NCBI RefSeq assembly: GCF_019970045.1
Contig: NZ_JAHXYI010000007.1
Location: 62,001 to 126,000 of the forward strand
Source of the DNA: Chryseobacterium sp. GVT01B
GTDB taxonomy: Bacteria > Bacteroidota > Bacteroidia > Flavobacteriales > Weeksellaceae
DNA length: 64,000 bases
Direction: 5' to 3'
Part shown: positions 10,613 through 19,779 of the stretch, piece after piece
How the letters are laid out: every line of letters begins with the position of its first letter
Numbering within the stretch: the first letter of the stretch is position 1
The notes under the pieces: model-generated
The model's database searches: none
Told to the model about the DNA's origin: nothing
The model's input: the letters and a program-made list of their open reading frames with translations, nothing else
Position numbers and translations under genes: made by a program

Positions 10613-10942
10613 TTATCCTCTTAATTTATTAAATATACTCACATCTACAGAACGGGTATTTCTATACAGCATAGCAATAATTGCCAGACCTACTGCTACT
10701 TCAGCAGCAGCCACTACCATAATGAAGAAAACTAAAAGTTGTCCATCGCCGTTGCCTTTATACGCTGAAAAAGCTGCCAATAAAAGGTTTACAGAATTCA
10801 GCATAAGCTCTACACAGCCCAGAATCACAATAGCATTTTTTCTAAGCAATACTCCCATTACTCCCAGACAGAACAATACTGATGAAAGAATGATGAAGTA
10901 GTCCAAAGGGATGCTTTGTATAAATGTATTTACTTCTCCCAT
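10613..10942 (-). CDS. nuoK: NADH-quinone oxidoreductase subunit K
   Basis: Small three-helix membrane subunit of complex I, 109 residues. It has conserved Glu residues within helices (GCVELMLNSVNL and AAAEVAVGLA). It lies between nuoJ (4 bp) and nuoL (2 bp), the conserved J-K-L order. Confidence 0.96.
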   Translation of the reverse strand: MGEVNTFIQSIPLDYFIILSSVLFCLGVMGVLLRKNAIVILGCVELMLNSVNLLLAAFSAYKGNGDGQLLVFFIMVVAAAEVAVGLAIIAMLYRNTRSVDVSIFNKLRG

Positions 10943-10946
10943 AATT

Positions 10947-11444
10947 TTATAAATCTTTTTTACCGATTAATACCGCGCCTACAATACCTGCCAGAATTAG
11001 GATGGAAGCAAGCTCAAACGGTAAAACATATTCATTAAACAAAAGTCTACCCAGATTTTTCGTAAGACCGATACCTCTGTCTACATTTTCAACCACAATG
11101 TGTTTGTCCTGTACGCCTCTGAAAACTCCCAGTACTCCTACTAAAAGAAGACCTGCTGTAAAAACTCCAACAAACTTTAAAGTATTGTTCTTCTTACTTT
11201 CGTCTCCTTTATTAAGGTTAAGCATCATCAGGATGTAAAGGAAAAGTACCATGATGGCACCTGCGTACACTATAATCTGGATAATTGCAAGGAACTGTGC
11301 ATTTAAAAGAACGTACATACCTGCAATTGAAAACATCGTAACAATCAATGACAAAATAGCATAGAGAGGATTTCTTGCAAATACAAAATACACTGCACTT
11401 GCCACTGCTAAAAACGCCACCAAGAAAAATAAAAACTGATCCAT
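10947..11444 (-). CDS. nuoJ: NADH-quinone oxidoreductase subunit J
   Basis: Membrane subunit of complex I, 165 residues, five hydrophobic helices, with the family motif VYAGAIMVLFLYILMML. Its start overlaps the nuoI stop by one base (TAATG arrangement), suggesting coupled translation. Confidence 0.95.
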   Translation of the reverse strand: MDQFLFFLVAFLAVASAVYFVFARNPLYAILSLIVTMFSIAGMYVLLNAQFLAIIQIIVYAGAIMVLFLYILMMLNLNKGDESKKNNTLKFVGVFTAGLLLVGVLGVFRGVQDKHIVVENVDRGIGLTKNLGRLLFNEYVLPFELASILILAGIVGAVLIGKKDL

Positions 11445-12001
11445 TATTTTACCGCATTTTTTTGTTTCTCGGATTGTCTTGTGGTGATATCAATCCTTTC
11501 ATTTATTTTTTCAACTAATTTATCTTTTCCATAGATGAAAGAACCTCTGTTGGTTTCTACGTCTACCAATCTGTCTGTAAGATAGATGGCAGATTTAGGA
11601 CAAGCTTCTTCACACATACCGCAGAAAATACATCTCAGCATATTGATTTCATATACTGAAGCATATTTTTCTTCTCTGTAAAGACCTTTTTCCTCTTTAG
11701 TTCTTTCAGCAGCAGTCATCGTAATGGCTTCTGCAGGACAAGCTACCGCACAAAGTCCGCAAGCTGTACATCTTTCTCTGCCTTCCTCGTCTCTTTTCAA
11801 AACGTGCTGGCCTCTCCAGATGGTTGTTCTTGGCTTCTGTACTTCCGGATACGAATATACTGCGGGAGCACCTTTTATCACGGTTCTTACAGCATGCTTA
11901 AATGTAATCCCCATTCCTGTAAAGATCGCAGGAAGGTAGATTTTTTCAGCAAGGGTCATTTCTTTATTGGAAACAACTTTTGATCTGTTTGTAAGTTTCA
12001 T
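11444..12001 (-). CDS. nuoI: NADH-quinone oxidoreductase subunit I (8Fe ferredoxin)
   Basis: Peripheral-arm subunit that carries clusters N6a and N6b, 185 residues. Two 4Fe-4S motifs are clear: CTACGLCAVACP and CIFCGMCEEACP. Located between nuoH (152-bp spacer) and nuoJ (1-base overlap). Confidence 0.96.
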   Translation of the reverse strand: MKLTNRSKVVSNKEMTLAEKIYLPAIFTGMGITFKHAVRTVIKGAPAVYSYPEVQKPRTTIWRGQHVLKRDEEGRERCTACGLCAVACPAEAITMTAAERTKEEKGLYREEKYASVYEINMLRCIFCGMCEEACPKSAIYLTDRLVDVETNRGSFIYGKDKLVEKINERIDITTRQSEKQKNAVK

Positions 12002-12152
12002 TTAATTATAGATATTAGATGTTAGACACCAGATTTTAGACTAATCTTGTCTGTTATCTTAATTATTTAATATTGATGATTGAATATGATAGGCTAAAGA
12101 TAAAGCTTTGATTTTATTATCAAATTTTCAAATCAACTCATTTTCAAATTTC
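12002..12152. other. Intra-operon spacer with degenerate AGAT/ATCT words
   Basis: Between nuoI and nuoH. No ORF. It contains repeats of the type AGATATTAGATGTTAGA followed by partly inverted words (TGTCTGTTATCT). A similar stretch is found at 13218-13306 and weaker ones occur in other nuo spacers. Confidence 0.5.
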
Positions 12153-13217
12153 TTAGTTTGCAAATGCTAAAATTACAGCTCCTGTAATTAATAGGTTTAC
12201 CAATGCCATTGGGATTAAAGTTTTCCATCCTAAGTGCATTAACTGGTCATATCTGAATCTTGGAAGCGTCCATCTGATCCACATGAAGATCAGAATTCCG
12301 ATGACAGTCTTCGTTAAGAATGCTACGATACTCAAGATTCCTGCAGTATTCTCACCCCAGTTCTGAGTTACCCATTCAATACCAGGATAGTTGTATCCTC
12401 CGAAGAAAAGAACTACCATGAAAGCATTGGAAATAAACATGTTCACGTATTCCCCGAACATATATAAACCTAGTTTCATTGAAGAATATTCTGTAGAATA
12501 TCCTGTTACCAATTCAGATTCACACTCAGGTAAATCGAACGGATGTCTGTTGGTTTCAGCCAAAGCTGCTACAAAGAAAACAAGGAAAGCGATCGGCTGG
12601 TAGAAAATATTCCAGTTCAAACCGGAAACCCAAGGAATAACTCCCCATAATTTTCCAGTAGTCTGGCTTTCTGTAATTTCTTTTAAATCTAAACTTCCTG
12701 TCATCATAATGATAGAAAGAAGTGCTAATCCCATTGCCAATTCGTAAGAAATCATCTGAGAAGAAGCACGGATAGCACCTAGTAATGAATATTTGTTATT
12801 CGAAGCCCAACCTCCGATCATAATTCCGTAAACCCCGATTGAAGCCATTCCGATGATGAAAAGTACACCAACATCAATGTTAGCAACCTGAAGATCAAAA
12901 GAAGTACCTGCAATATTTAAACTTTTACCCCAAGGAATAACAGCTCCTGTAATCAATGAAATAAACATTACCAAAGCAGGCCCTAATACGAACAGGAATT
13001 TTTCTGCATTGGCCGGCGTAAAGTCTTCTTTGAAGAAAAACTTTCCACCATCAGCAAGAGGCTGCAGCAATCCGAAAGGCCCGGCTCTGTTGGGACCAAT
13101 TCTATCCTGCATGATAGAGGCTACTTTTCTTTCTGCCCAGGTAGAGTAGGCTGCGATCGTAAGCGACAGCAGGAAAAGTGCTAGTACAAGTATAAGTTTA
13201 AATGTAAGTAAATCCAT
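12153..13217 (-). CDS. nuoH: NADH-quinone oxidoreductase subunit H
   Basis: Membrane subunit of complex I at the quinone-site interface, 354 residues, about 8-9 helices. Conserved segments are visible: ERKVASIMQDRIGPNRAGPFG near the N terminus and AETNRHPFDLPECESELV in the middle loop. Flanked by AT-rich spacers on both sides. Confidence 0.97.
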   Translation of the reverse strand: MDLLTFKLILVLALFLLSLTIAAYSTWAERKVASIMQDRIGPNRAGPFGLLQPLADGGKFFFKEDFTPANAEKFLFVLGPALVMFISLITGAVIPWGKSLNIAGTSFDLQVANIDVGVLFIIGMASIGVYGIMIGGWASNNKYSLLGAIRASSQMISYELAMGLALLSIIMMTGSLDLKEITESQTTGKLWGVIPWVSGLNWNIFYQPIAFLVFFVAALAETNRHPFDLPECESELVTGYSTEYSSMKLGLYMFGEYVNMFISNAFMVVLFFGGYNYPGIEWVTQNWGENTAGILSIVAFLTKTVIGILIFMWIRWTLPRFRYDQLMHLGWKTLIPMALVNLLITGAVILAFAN

Positions 13218-13306
13218 TTTTATTTAGATATTAAGATGTCAGATGCTAGATGTCAGATTTAATTTGCTGTCTGAAGTCTGGTATCTGAAATCTGATGTCT
13301 TATTAA
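13218..13306. repeat. Degenerate AGATG word-repeat spacer in the nuo operon
   Basis: 89-bp spacer between nuoG and nuoH built from near-copies of TNAGATGTCAGAT and the complementary words (TCTGAAATCTGATGTCT), so it can fold on itself. No coding potential seen. Confidence 0.5.
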
Positions 13307-14305
13307 TTATTTTTCGTCTTTTTCACTGATTTCTTTAGCCATAGGATTGTCTAAAATTCTTAGCTCATCCTTAGGCTTTTCGTAGTGGTTCAATGAAATT
13401 ACAGAGTGTCTGTCGATGTGTCTAGGACCTTCGATGTTCCAGTCTGATAATGCTTTTCTTTCAAAACGGCATGTATCGCAGATGAATTCTTCCACTTCAC
13501 CCCACTGGTCTTTTCTTGCAGTTACTCTTACGATTTCGTCACCTTTCATCCATACTACAGCTTTTCCTGAGCATTTATCACATTTACAAGAGGCGTTCAT
13601 TGGTTTTGTAAACCATACTCTGCTTGCAAAACGAGCTGTTCTGTCTGTTAATGCTCCTACCGGACAAACGTCGATAACATTTCCGATAAAGTCATTGTCT
13701 AAAGCTTTATTTAAATAAGTTGAAATTTCAGCGTGATCTCCTCTGAAAAGAATACCGTGTTCTCTTGTTTCTGTAAGCTGGTTAGCTGTCAATACGCATC
13801 TTGCACAAAGAATACAACGGTTCATGTTCAGTTTGATGTTCGGTCCAAGATCATCAGCTTCGTAAGTATTTCTTTCGAATTCTGTTCTTGTACTGTCTAC
13901 ACCATGCTCATATCCTAAGTCCTGAAGATGACATTCTCCTGCCTGGTCACAGATAGGGCAGTCCAGCGGGTGATTCACCAATAAGAATTCAGTAACCGCT
14001 TTTCTTCCTTCCTGAGCTTTCTCAGAAGTAAGGTTTTTTACTTCCATCCCATCCATTACGTTAGTTCTGCAGCTTGCTACTAATTTCGGCATAGGACGAG
14101 GATCTGCTTCAGATCCTTTAGAAACTTCTACAAGACATGTTCTACATCTCCCTCCACTGGTCTCTAATTTGCTGTAGTAGCACATAGCGGGAGGTACAGA
14201 TTTTCCGCCGATTTGTCTTGCTGCTTCCAGAATGGAAGTACCAGGCATCACTTCAGTAGTCTGTCCGTCTATAGTTATTTTGAATTTTTTAACTTCTTCG
14301 CTCAT
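13307..14305 (-). CDS. nuoG: NADH-quinone oxidoreductase subunit G, short form (2Fe-2S/4Fe-4S part only)
   Basis: 332 residues, against roughly 900 for the classical enterobacterial subunit. It keeps the N-terminal 2Fe-2S domain (CYYSKLETSGGRCRTC), the His/Cys cluster motif (HPLDCPICDQAGEC) and the 4Fe-4S site (CILCARC). It ends shortly after the next Cys cluster (CKCDKCSG, CDTCR), with no molybdopterin-oxidoreductase-like domain. From general knowledge, short NuoG forms are usual in Flavobacteriia, so this is probably not a truncation mutation. It is followed upstream by the inserted barrel gene rather than by nuoF directly. Confidence 0.93.
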   Translation of the reverse strand: MSEEVKKFKITIDGQTTEVMPGTSILEAARQIGGKSVPPAMCYYSKLETSGGRCRTCLVEVSKGSEADPRPMPKLVASCRTNVMDGMEVKNLTSEKAQEGRKAVTEFLLVNHPLDCPICDQAGECHLQDLGYEHGVDSTRTEFERNTYEADDLGPNIKLNMNRCILCARCVLTANQLTETREHGILFRGDHAEISTYLNKALDNDFIGNVIDVCPVGALTDRTARFASRVWFTKPMNASCKCDKCSGKAVVWMKGDEIVRVTARKDQWGEVEEFICDTCRFERKALSDWNIEGPRHIDRHSVISLNHYEKPKDELRILDNPMAKEISEKDEK

Positions 14306-14346
14306 ATGATATGCTTTAAGCTTTATGCGTTAAGCAATAGGCTTTG

Positions 14347-15258
14347 TTATTTATATTTCTTAGTATTAAATGTATATCCAATTCCTCCCAGAACCTGTCC
14401 GAAAACAAAATCCTGGCGTGCTTTATCCGGCTTATTATTCAACGTGGTTTTGATGTCCCACATATTGATATATCCTGCTTTTCCTTCTAATCTCAGCATC
14501 CAGTTTTTCCAGAAAACCAAGTTAAGACTGGATCTGATATCGGTTCCCATACCTGCAACGTGAAAACGGTCACTTCTTTCATTTCCAAAAAGTTTTACAT
14601 TACTTTTAGGAAACATGAACCCGATTCCGGCTCCATAAGACCATACTAAATCTATATTTTTCTTATGAACAAGATTTTTGTATTTCTCAAGACCTAAGTT
14701 TTCATAGTTAAGTCCGTCTGTATGTTCAAAAGTAAGGAACTTCTCATCTGCAAGATTAACCTGCCCGTTTTGAACCATTGCTGCATATTCAGGATCTGAA
14801 ATATGACCTTTGAAACCTACCGTCTGGTTCTGATCCATTACATATTTCATATGGTCTATCCCAAGTACCAATGCTAAATTGTCTTTAATAAAATATCCTA
14901 TTCTGAAATTATACTGTGTTACAGTAAACCAGCTTGGATCAAAATAAACAATTCCAAATTTTGTAGGTCGGTCTTGTGCAGTTACGTTATTCAATTGAAA
15001 ATCGTATCCGTTTCCGGTAAAATGAATGTCAGAATTGCTATAAGCCGCTCTGTTCCATCCATAAAATACGAAAACCTGACCTTTTTTGCTTAATGGTAAA
15101 GGTTTTTCCTTTTTCTCAGCTTTAATCTGCTCTTTCTCACTCACTAAATATGACAAATCCTCTTCAACGGATCTGTTATAATTTGCAGTATCTGTTTTCT
15201 TATTCTGTGCAAATACAAAATTCGACATCATTAAGCCGACAACCAATAATTTTTTCAT
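14347..15258 (-). CDS. Predicted outer-membrane beta-barrel protein inside the nuo operon
   Basis: 303 residues with a signal peptide (MKKLLVVGLMMSNFVFAQ). The mature part has alternating short hydrophobic strands rich in aromatic residues and ends in a strand-like GIGYTFNTKKYK, as expected for an outer-membrane barrel. No family recognised. It starts 5 bp after the nuoF stop and ends 41 bp before nuoG, so it must be co-transcribed with complex I. Nothing in the sequence links it to NADH oxidation. It may be a passenger gene or help stabilise the envelope. Confidence 0.7.
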   Translation of the reverse strand: MKKLLVVGLMMSNFVFAQNKKTDTANYNRSVEEDLSYLVSEKEQIKAEKKEKPLPLSKKGQVFVFYGWNRAAYSNSDIHFTGNGYDFQLNNVTAQDRPTKFGIVYFDPSWFTVTQYNFRIGYFIKDNLALVLGIDHMKYVMDQNQTVGFKGHISDPEYAAMVQNGQVNLADEKFLTFEHTDGLNYENLGLEKYKNLVHKKNIDLVWSYGAGIGFMFPKSNVKLFGNERSDRFHVAGMGTDIRSSLNLVFWKNWMLRLEGKAGYINMWDIKTTLNNKPDKARQDFVFGQVLGGIGYTFNTKKYK

Positions 15259-15263
15259 TTTAC

Positions 15264-16622
15264 CTATGCATTCTTTTCAACAGCCGGAATAGGATCTGCA
15301 TAATGTGCCAATCCATAGTTTTGTGTCTGAGATAACTCTGGGTTTTTCACGTGCCACTCAAATTCATCTCTGAAGTGACGGATTGCTGCTGCAACGGGCC
15401 AGGCTGCTGCATCACCCAATGGACAAATCGTGTTTCCTTCGATTTTTCTCTGGATATCCCAAAGTAGATCGATATCTTCCATCTTTCCTTCTCCTTTCTC
15501 GATTTTCTTCAAAATCTTGTACATCCATCCTGTTCCTTCACGGCAAGGAGTACATTGTCCACAGCTTTCGTGATTGTAGAATCTCGCTAAAGTCATCGTG
15601 TGTTCTACAATACACTGGTCTTCATCCAAAACGATGAAACCTCCTGAACCCATCATTGTTCCGGTAGCAAAACCACCGTCTGCCAATGACTCATAGTTCA
15701 TATATCTTGGCTCTCCGTTCACTGTTCTCAGCAATAGATTAGCTGGAACAATAGGAACAGAACTTCCTCCAGGAATACAAGCCTTTAATTTTTTTCCGTC
15801 TTTAATACCGCCGCAATATTCATCAGAATAGATGAATTCTTCTACGGTAATGGTCATATCGATTTCATATACACCCGGTTTGTTGATGTTTCCACAAGCA
15901 GAAATTAATTTCGTACCTGTAGATCTTCCTACTCCGATTTTAGCATATTCAGCTCCTGTAATATCAATAATTGGAACAATCGCCGCAATAGATTCAACGT
16001 TATTTACTACCGTTGGTCTTTCCCAAAGTCCTTTTACAGCCGGGAATGGTGGTTTTAATCTTGGGTTACCTCTTTTTCCTTCAAGAGATTCAAGCAATGC
16101 GGTTTCTTCACCACAGATGTATGCTCCACCACCTCTCTGAACATAAATTTCACAATCGAAACCTGTTCCCAGGATGTTTTTACCTAAAAATCCTGCTGCT
16201 TTGGCTTCTTCAATAGCTTCTTCAAGAATATCCGGAATCCATGAATATTCTCCACGGATGTAGATATAAGAAACATTAGAACCTAAACAGTAAGATGAGA
16301 TCAACATTCCCTCGATCAATACATGAGGAAGGAACTCCATTAAATATCTGTCCTTGAAAGTTCCGGGCTCAGATTCATCCGCATTGACAACAAGGTGTCT
16401 TGGAACGCCTTCTGGCTTTGCCAAAAAGCTCCATTTCATTCCTGTTGGGAATCCAGCTCCACCACGTCCTCTCAGTCCTGAAGCTTTTACTTCTTCAAGA
16501 ATTTCGTCAGGAGTCATCTTCAAGGCTTTTTCAGCTGCTGTATAACCTCCCTGTTTACGGTACGTTTCAAAGTAGCGAATACCTTCTATATGTGCGTCTT
16601 TAAGTAAAAGTTTTTTACTCAT
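15264..16622 (-). CDS. nuoF: NADH-quinone oxidoreductase subunit F
   Basis: NADH- and FMN-binding subunit, 452 residues. Motifs: GLRGRGGAGFPTGMKW (FMN/NADH loop), RGGGAYICGEETALLES (nucleotide binding) and SCGQCTPCREG for the N3 4Fe-4S cluster. Catalyses electron entry from NADH. Next to nuoE, as usual. Confidence 0.97.
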   Translation of the reverse strand: MSKKLLLKDAHIEGIRYFETYRKQGGYTAAEKALKMTPDEILEEVKASGLRGRGGAGFPTGMKWSFLAKPEGVPRHLVVNADESEPGTFKDRYLMEFLPHVLIEGMLISSYCLGSNVSYIYIRGEYSWIPDILEEAIEEAKAAGFLGKNILGTGFDCEIYVQRGGGAYICGEETALLESLEGKRGNPRLKPPFPAVKGLWERPTVVNNVESIAAIVPIIDITGAEYAKIGVGRSTGTKLISACGNINKPGVYEIDMTITVEEFIYSDEYCGGIKDGKKLKACIPGGSSVPIVPANLLLRTVNGEPRYMNYESLADGGFATGTMMGSGGFIVLDEDQCIVEHTMTLARFYNHESCGQCTPCREGTGWMYKILKKIEKGEGKMEDIDLLWDIQRKIEGNTICPLGDAAAWPVAAAIRHFRDEFEWHVKNPELSQTQNYGLAHYADPIPAVEKNA

Positions 16623-16724
16623 TGTTATTTGCTTATTGCAATTGGCTTTTGGCTTCTTGCATTAATTATGATTAAACGTTAAGTGAATAATTTAAAATCT
16701 AAAATTTAGAGTTTAAAATTTCTA

Positions 16725-17234
16725 TTAGTCTAAAGCAAGTTGTCCCTGTCTGCAAAGCTCAAGGATTTCGTCTACTTTTTCTATTGTTAAATTTTCATGA
16801 AAGAATTTTCCTAACTGAAGCATTGGTGCGTATCCGCATGCTCCAAGACATTCAGCAGGCTTTAAAGTAAACATACCGTCTTCAGTAGTTTCTCCATCCT
16901 TAATATTCAGTTTGGTTCTGATATGGTCAAGGATTTTTTCGCTTCCACAAACCATACAAGGCCCTGTTCTGCAAACTTCCAAAACATATTTACCTACCGG
17001 CTTCATATTAAACATGGTATAGAAAGTAGCTACCTCATATACTTCAATCGGTTGGATACTTAATAGTCCGGCAACATAATCCATTACAGGAACATCTAAC
17101 CATCCTCCGAATTCTTTCTGTGCTAAGTGAAGTACAGGAAGAAGAGCAGATTTCTGTCTTCCTTCAGGATATCTTGCGATAATTTTATGTACCTGTGCTA
17201 AACTTTCCGGTTTAAAAGCTATTGTTTCGCTCAT
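16725..17234 (-). CDS. nuoE: NADH-quinone oxidoreductase subunit E
   Basis: Thioredoxin-like 2Fe-2S subunit, 169 residues. Cluster ligands are visible as CRTGPCMVCG and CLGACGYAP. Works with NuoF in the NADH dehydrogenase module. Separated from nuoF by a 102-bp AT-rich spacer. Confidence 0.96.
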   Translation of the reverse strand: MSETIAFKPESLAQVHKIIARYPEGRQKSALLPVLHLAQKEFGGWLDVPVMDYVAGLLSIQPIEVYEVATFYTMFNMKPVGKYVLEVCRTGPCMVCGSEKILDHIRTKLNIKDGETTEDGMFTLKPAECLGACGYAPMLQLGKFFHENLTIEKVDEILELCRQGQLALD

Positions 17235-17355
17235 TTTTTATCTAAGATTAAAGAACATAGAAAAAGAGAGAATAGACTCTGAAATTCGTGTCCTAAATTC
17301 AATTTATATTGGGTGATGAAAGTCTTTTATCTTTCATCTATTTTCTAAATTCTAA

Positions 17356-18579
17356 TTATGCGTCTAATTCTCCCGCAATAATATTCATACTACACATCGT
17401 TACAATGGCATCTGAAATTACAGAACCTGTAATCATTTCAGGATACGCCTGATAGTAGATGAAACATGGTCTTCTGAAGTGAAGTCTGTAAGGGCTTCTT
17501 CCTCCGTCACTCACAAGATAGAACCCTAATTCTCCGTTTCCACCTTCTACAGCGTGGTAAACTTCTCCTTTCGGTACATCAGTTTCTCCCATTACAATTT
17601 TGAAATGGTAGATCAATGCTTCCATTTTCTGATATACATCTGCCTTTTCAGGAAGATAGAAATCAGGAACATCCGCGTGGAATGGTCCTTCAGGAAGATT
17701 GTCGTATGCTTGATTGATAATTTTTAGAGATTCCCAGATTTCCTGTTGACGAACCATGAAACGGTCATAAGTGTCACCAGAAGTTCCTACAGGAATAATA
17801 AAGTCGAAATCTTCATAAGAAGAATAAGGTTGTGCAACTCTTACATCATAATCTACTCCTGCTGCACGTAAGTTGGGACCTGTGAAACCGTAGCTTAATG
17901 CTCTTTCAGCAGAAATAGCTCCTGTACCGATGGTTCTGTCCATAAAAATTCTGTTTCTTTCTAATAGTGTACAGAATTCTTTGAATCTTGGTGGGAAAGT
18001 TTTTAAGAAATCCTTTAGTAACTCATGGAATTTTGGAGTGAAATCTCTTTCAAAACCTCCGATTCTTCCCATATTGGTTGTCATTCTGGCTCCACAGATC
18101 TGCTCATACATATCATAAATACGTTCTCTTTCGATGAACATATAAGTAAGACCTGTAATCGCTCCTGAGTCCATTCCGGTTACCCCGTTACAGATCAGGT
18201 GGTCACCGATTCTTGCCAGCTCCATTAAGATAACACGCATATAGTCTACACGTTTTGGAACTTTAACGCCAATCAGTTTCTCTACTGTCATGTGCCAACC
18301 TAAATTGTTGATCGGTGCAGAACAGTAATTCATACGGTCCGTAAGGGTAGTGATCTGAGAGTAGTTTCTTCTTTCAGAAATTTTCTCAAATGCTCTGTGG
18401 ATATATCCTACCGTTTGTTCAGCGTGAAGAATTCTCTCTCCGTCCATCGTTAAGATATTCTGGAAAATCCCGTGAGTAGCAGGGTGGGTAGGTCCTAAAT
18501 TGAGGGTATATAATTGTCCGTCAATCTGTTCCTTACTTTCGTACTGGTTTAGTATATTAGATAATGAGTTATCTTTCAT
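17356..18579 (-). CDS. nuoD: NADH-quinone oxidoreductase subunit D
   Basis: Quinone-site 49-kDa subunit, 407 residues from the chosen start. The reading frame is open to 18624, but the first 15 residues there read through a repetitive spacer (ATTGATAATTGATAA words). The ATG at 18579 gives the normal N terminus MKDNSLSN followed by the conserved LNLGPTHPATHG. Separate from nuoC, as is usual in Bacteroidota. Confidence 0.96.
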   Translation of the reverse strand: MKDNSLSNILNQYESKEQIDGQLYTLNLGPTHPATHGIFQNILTMDGERILHAEQTVGYIHRAFEKISERRNYSQITTLTDRMNYCSAPINNLGWHMTVEKLIGVKVPKRVDYMRVILMELARIGDHLICNGVTGMDSGAITGLTYMFIERERIYDMYEQICGARMTTNMGRIGGFERDFTPKFHELLKDFLKTFPPRFKEFCTLLERNRIFMDRTIGTGAISAERALSYGFTGPNLRAAGVDYDVRVAQPYSSYEDFDFIIPVGTSGDTYDRFMVRQQEIWESLKIINQAYDNLPEGPFHADVPDFYLPEKADVYQKMEALIYHFKIVMGETDVPKGEVYHAVEGGNGELGFYLVSDGGRSPYRLHFRRPCFIYYQAYPEMITGSVISDAIVTMCSMNIIAGELDA

Positions 18580-18647
18580 AATATATAATTGATAATTGAT
18601 AAAGGATAATTGATAATGAATCAACCATCAGTAATCATTTATATTTT

Positions 18648-19142
18648 TTATCTTCCGAACATATTATCGTCCTTATCGGTTCTGGTACCGTCTTCAAGGC
18701 GATATTCTTTCAACATTGGGTGGTATCCAAGATCTTCCATATTCAAAATAGGTCTGAGATCCGGGTGTCCTTTAAATTTAATCCCATAGAAATCATACGT
18801 TTCTCTTTCCATCCAGTTCGCTCCGGCATAAAGCTCAGTAAGAGAATCTACTTCAATATTTTCTCTGGACATGAATATTTTCAGACGTAATCTGAAATTG
18901 GCCATCATATTATGCAAATGGTAGACAACACCTATTTCTTTTTCAGGGAATTCAGGGTAATGAATACCACAGATATCCGTAAGGAAATTAAATTCCAAAG
19001 ATGAATCTTTAAGGTAGTGAATGATCTTCTTAATATCTTCTTTCTTCACTTCAATGGTCAGCATTCCATAAGGTTCTGAACTTGAAATGACAGATTCCGG
19101 AAATTCTCTTGTGATTGCTTCTAATACAAATTCGTTTGTCAT
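18648..19142 (-). CDS. nuoC: NADH-quinone oxidoreductase subunit C
   Basis: 30-kDa-type subunit, 164 residues, with the signature ANWMERETYDFYGIKFKGHPDLRPIL (recognised in two parts here). It ends with DDNMFGR. It lies 6 bp after nuoB and is not fused to nuoD. Confidence 0.95.
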   Translation of the reverse strand: MTNEFVLEAITREFPESVISSSEPYGMLTIEVKKEDIKKIIHYLKDSSLEFNFLTDICGIHYPEFPEKEIGVVYHLHNMMANFRLRLKIFMSRENIEVDSLTELYAGANWMERETYDFYGIKFKGHPDLRPILNMEDLGYHPMLKEYRLEDGTRTDKDDNMFGR

Positions 19143-19148
19143 TTCCGT

Positions 19149-19709
19149 TTAGTTGCTTATGTTGTAAGAATCTAATAATTTCTGGTATTCAGGCATGTCT
19201 CTTCTTCTGATGCTTTCGCTTTCTGCAAGAGCCTGTACCTGCATTACTCCTTCAATGATTTGTTCTGGTCTTGGAGGACATCCAGGAACATAAACGTCTA
19301 CCGGAATAATTTTATCAATTCCCTGAAGTACAGAATACGTATCAAAAATACCACCGCTGGAAGCACAAGCTCCAACTGCTACTACCCATTTCGGCTCAGC
19401 CATCTGAGTGTAAACTTCTTTTAGGACTGGTCCTAATTTCTTTGATATAGTTCCGCAAACCATCAGCATATCTGCTTGTCTTGGAGAGAAAGAGTTTCTT
19501 TCCATACCAAATCTTGAAGCATCATACGTTGGGTTTAGGGTAGCCATAAACTCAATACCACAACAAGAGGTAGCAAATGGTAACGGCCAAAGTGAAAACT
19601 TTCTTGCCATCCCGATTACACTGCTCAGTTTTGTTGCGAAAAACCCTTCTCCTTCATATCCTTCGGGAGCAGGTGCATCTGTTCTTATTACTGGTTTTTT
19701 ATCTGACAT
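19149..19709 (-). CDS. nuoB: NADH-quinone oxidoreductase subunit B
   Basis: Holds the terminal cluster N2, 186 residues. Ligand motifs: ATSCCGIEFMA (the paired Cys), MVCGTISKK and YVPGCPPRPEQ. Transfers electrons to quinone with NuoD. Confidence 0.97.
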   Translation of the reverse strand: MSDKKPVIRTDAPAPEGYEGEGFFATKLSSVIGMARKFSLWPLPFATSCCGIEFMATLNPTYDASRFGMERNSFSPRQADMLMVCGTISKKLGPVLKEVYTQMAEPKWVVAVGACASSGGIFDTYSVLQGIDKIIPVDVYVPGCPPRPEQIIEGVMQVQALAESESIRRRDMPEYQKLLDSYNISN

Positions 19710-19779
19710 TTTCTTTTGTTAAGTATTTAAAGATTAAAGCATTTAATAATTAAATTATTCAATCTTTTAATGTTAAAAT

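Noticed and set aside
18580..18624. Longer nuoD with start at 18624
   Set aside because: The extra 15 residues come from a repetitive AT-rich spacer; the conserved N terminus begins at 18579.
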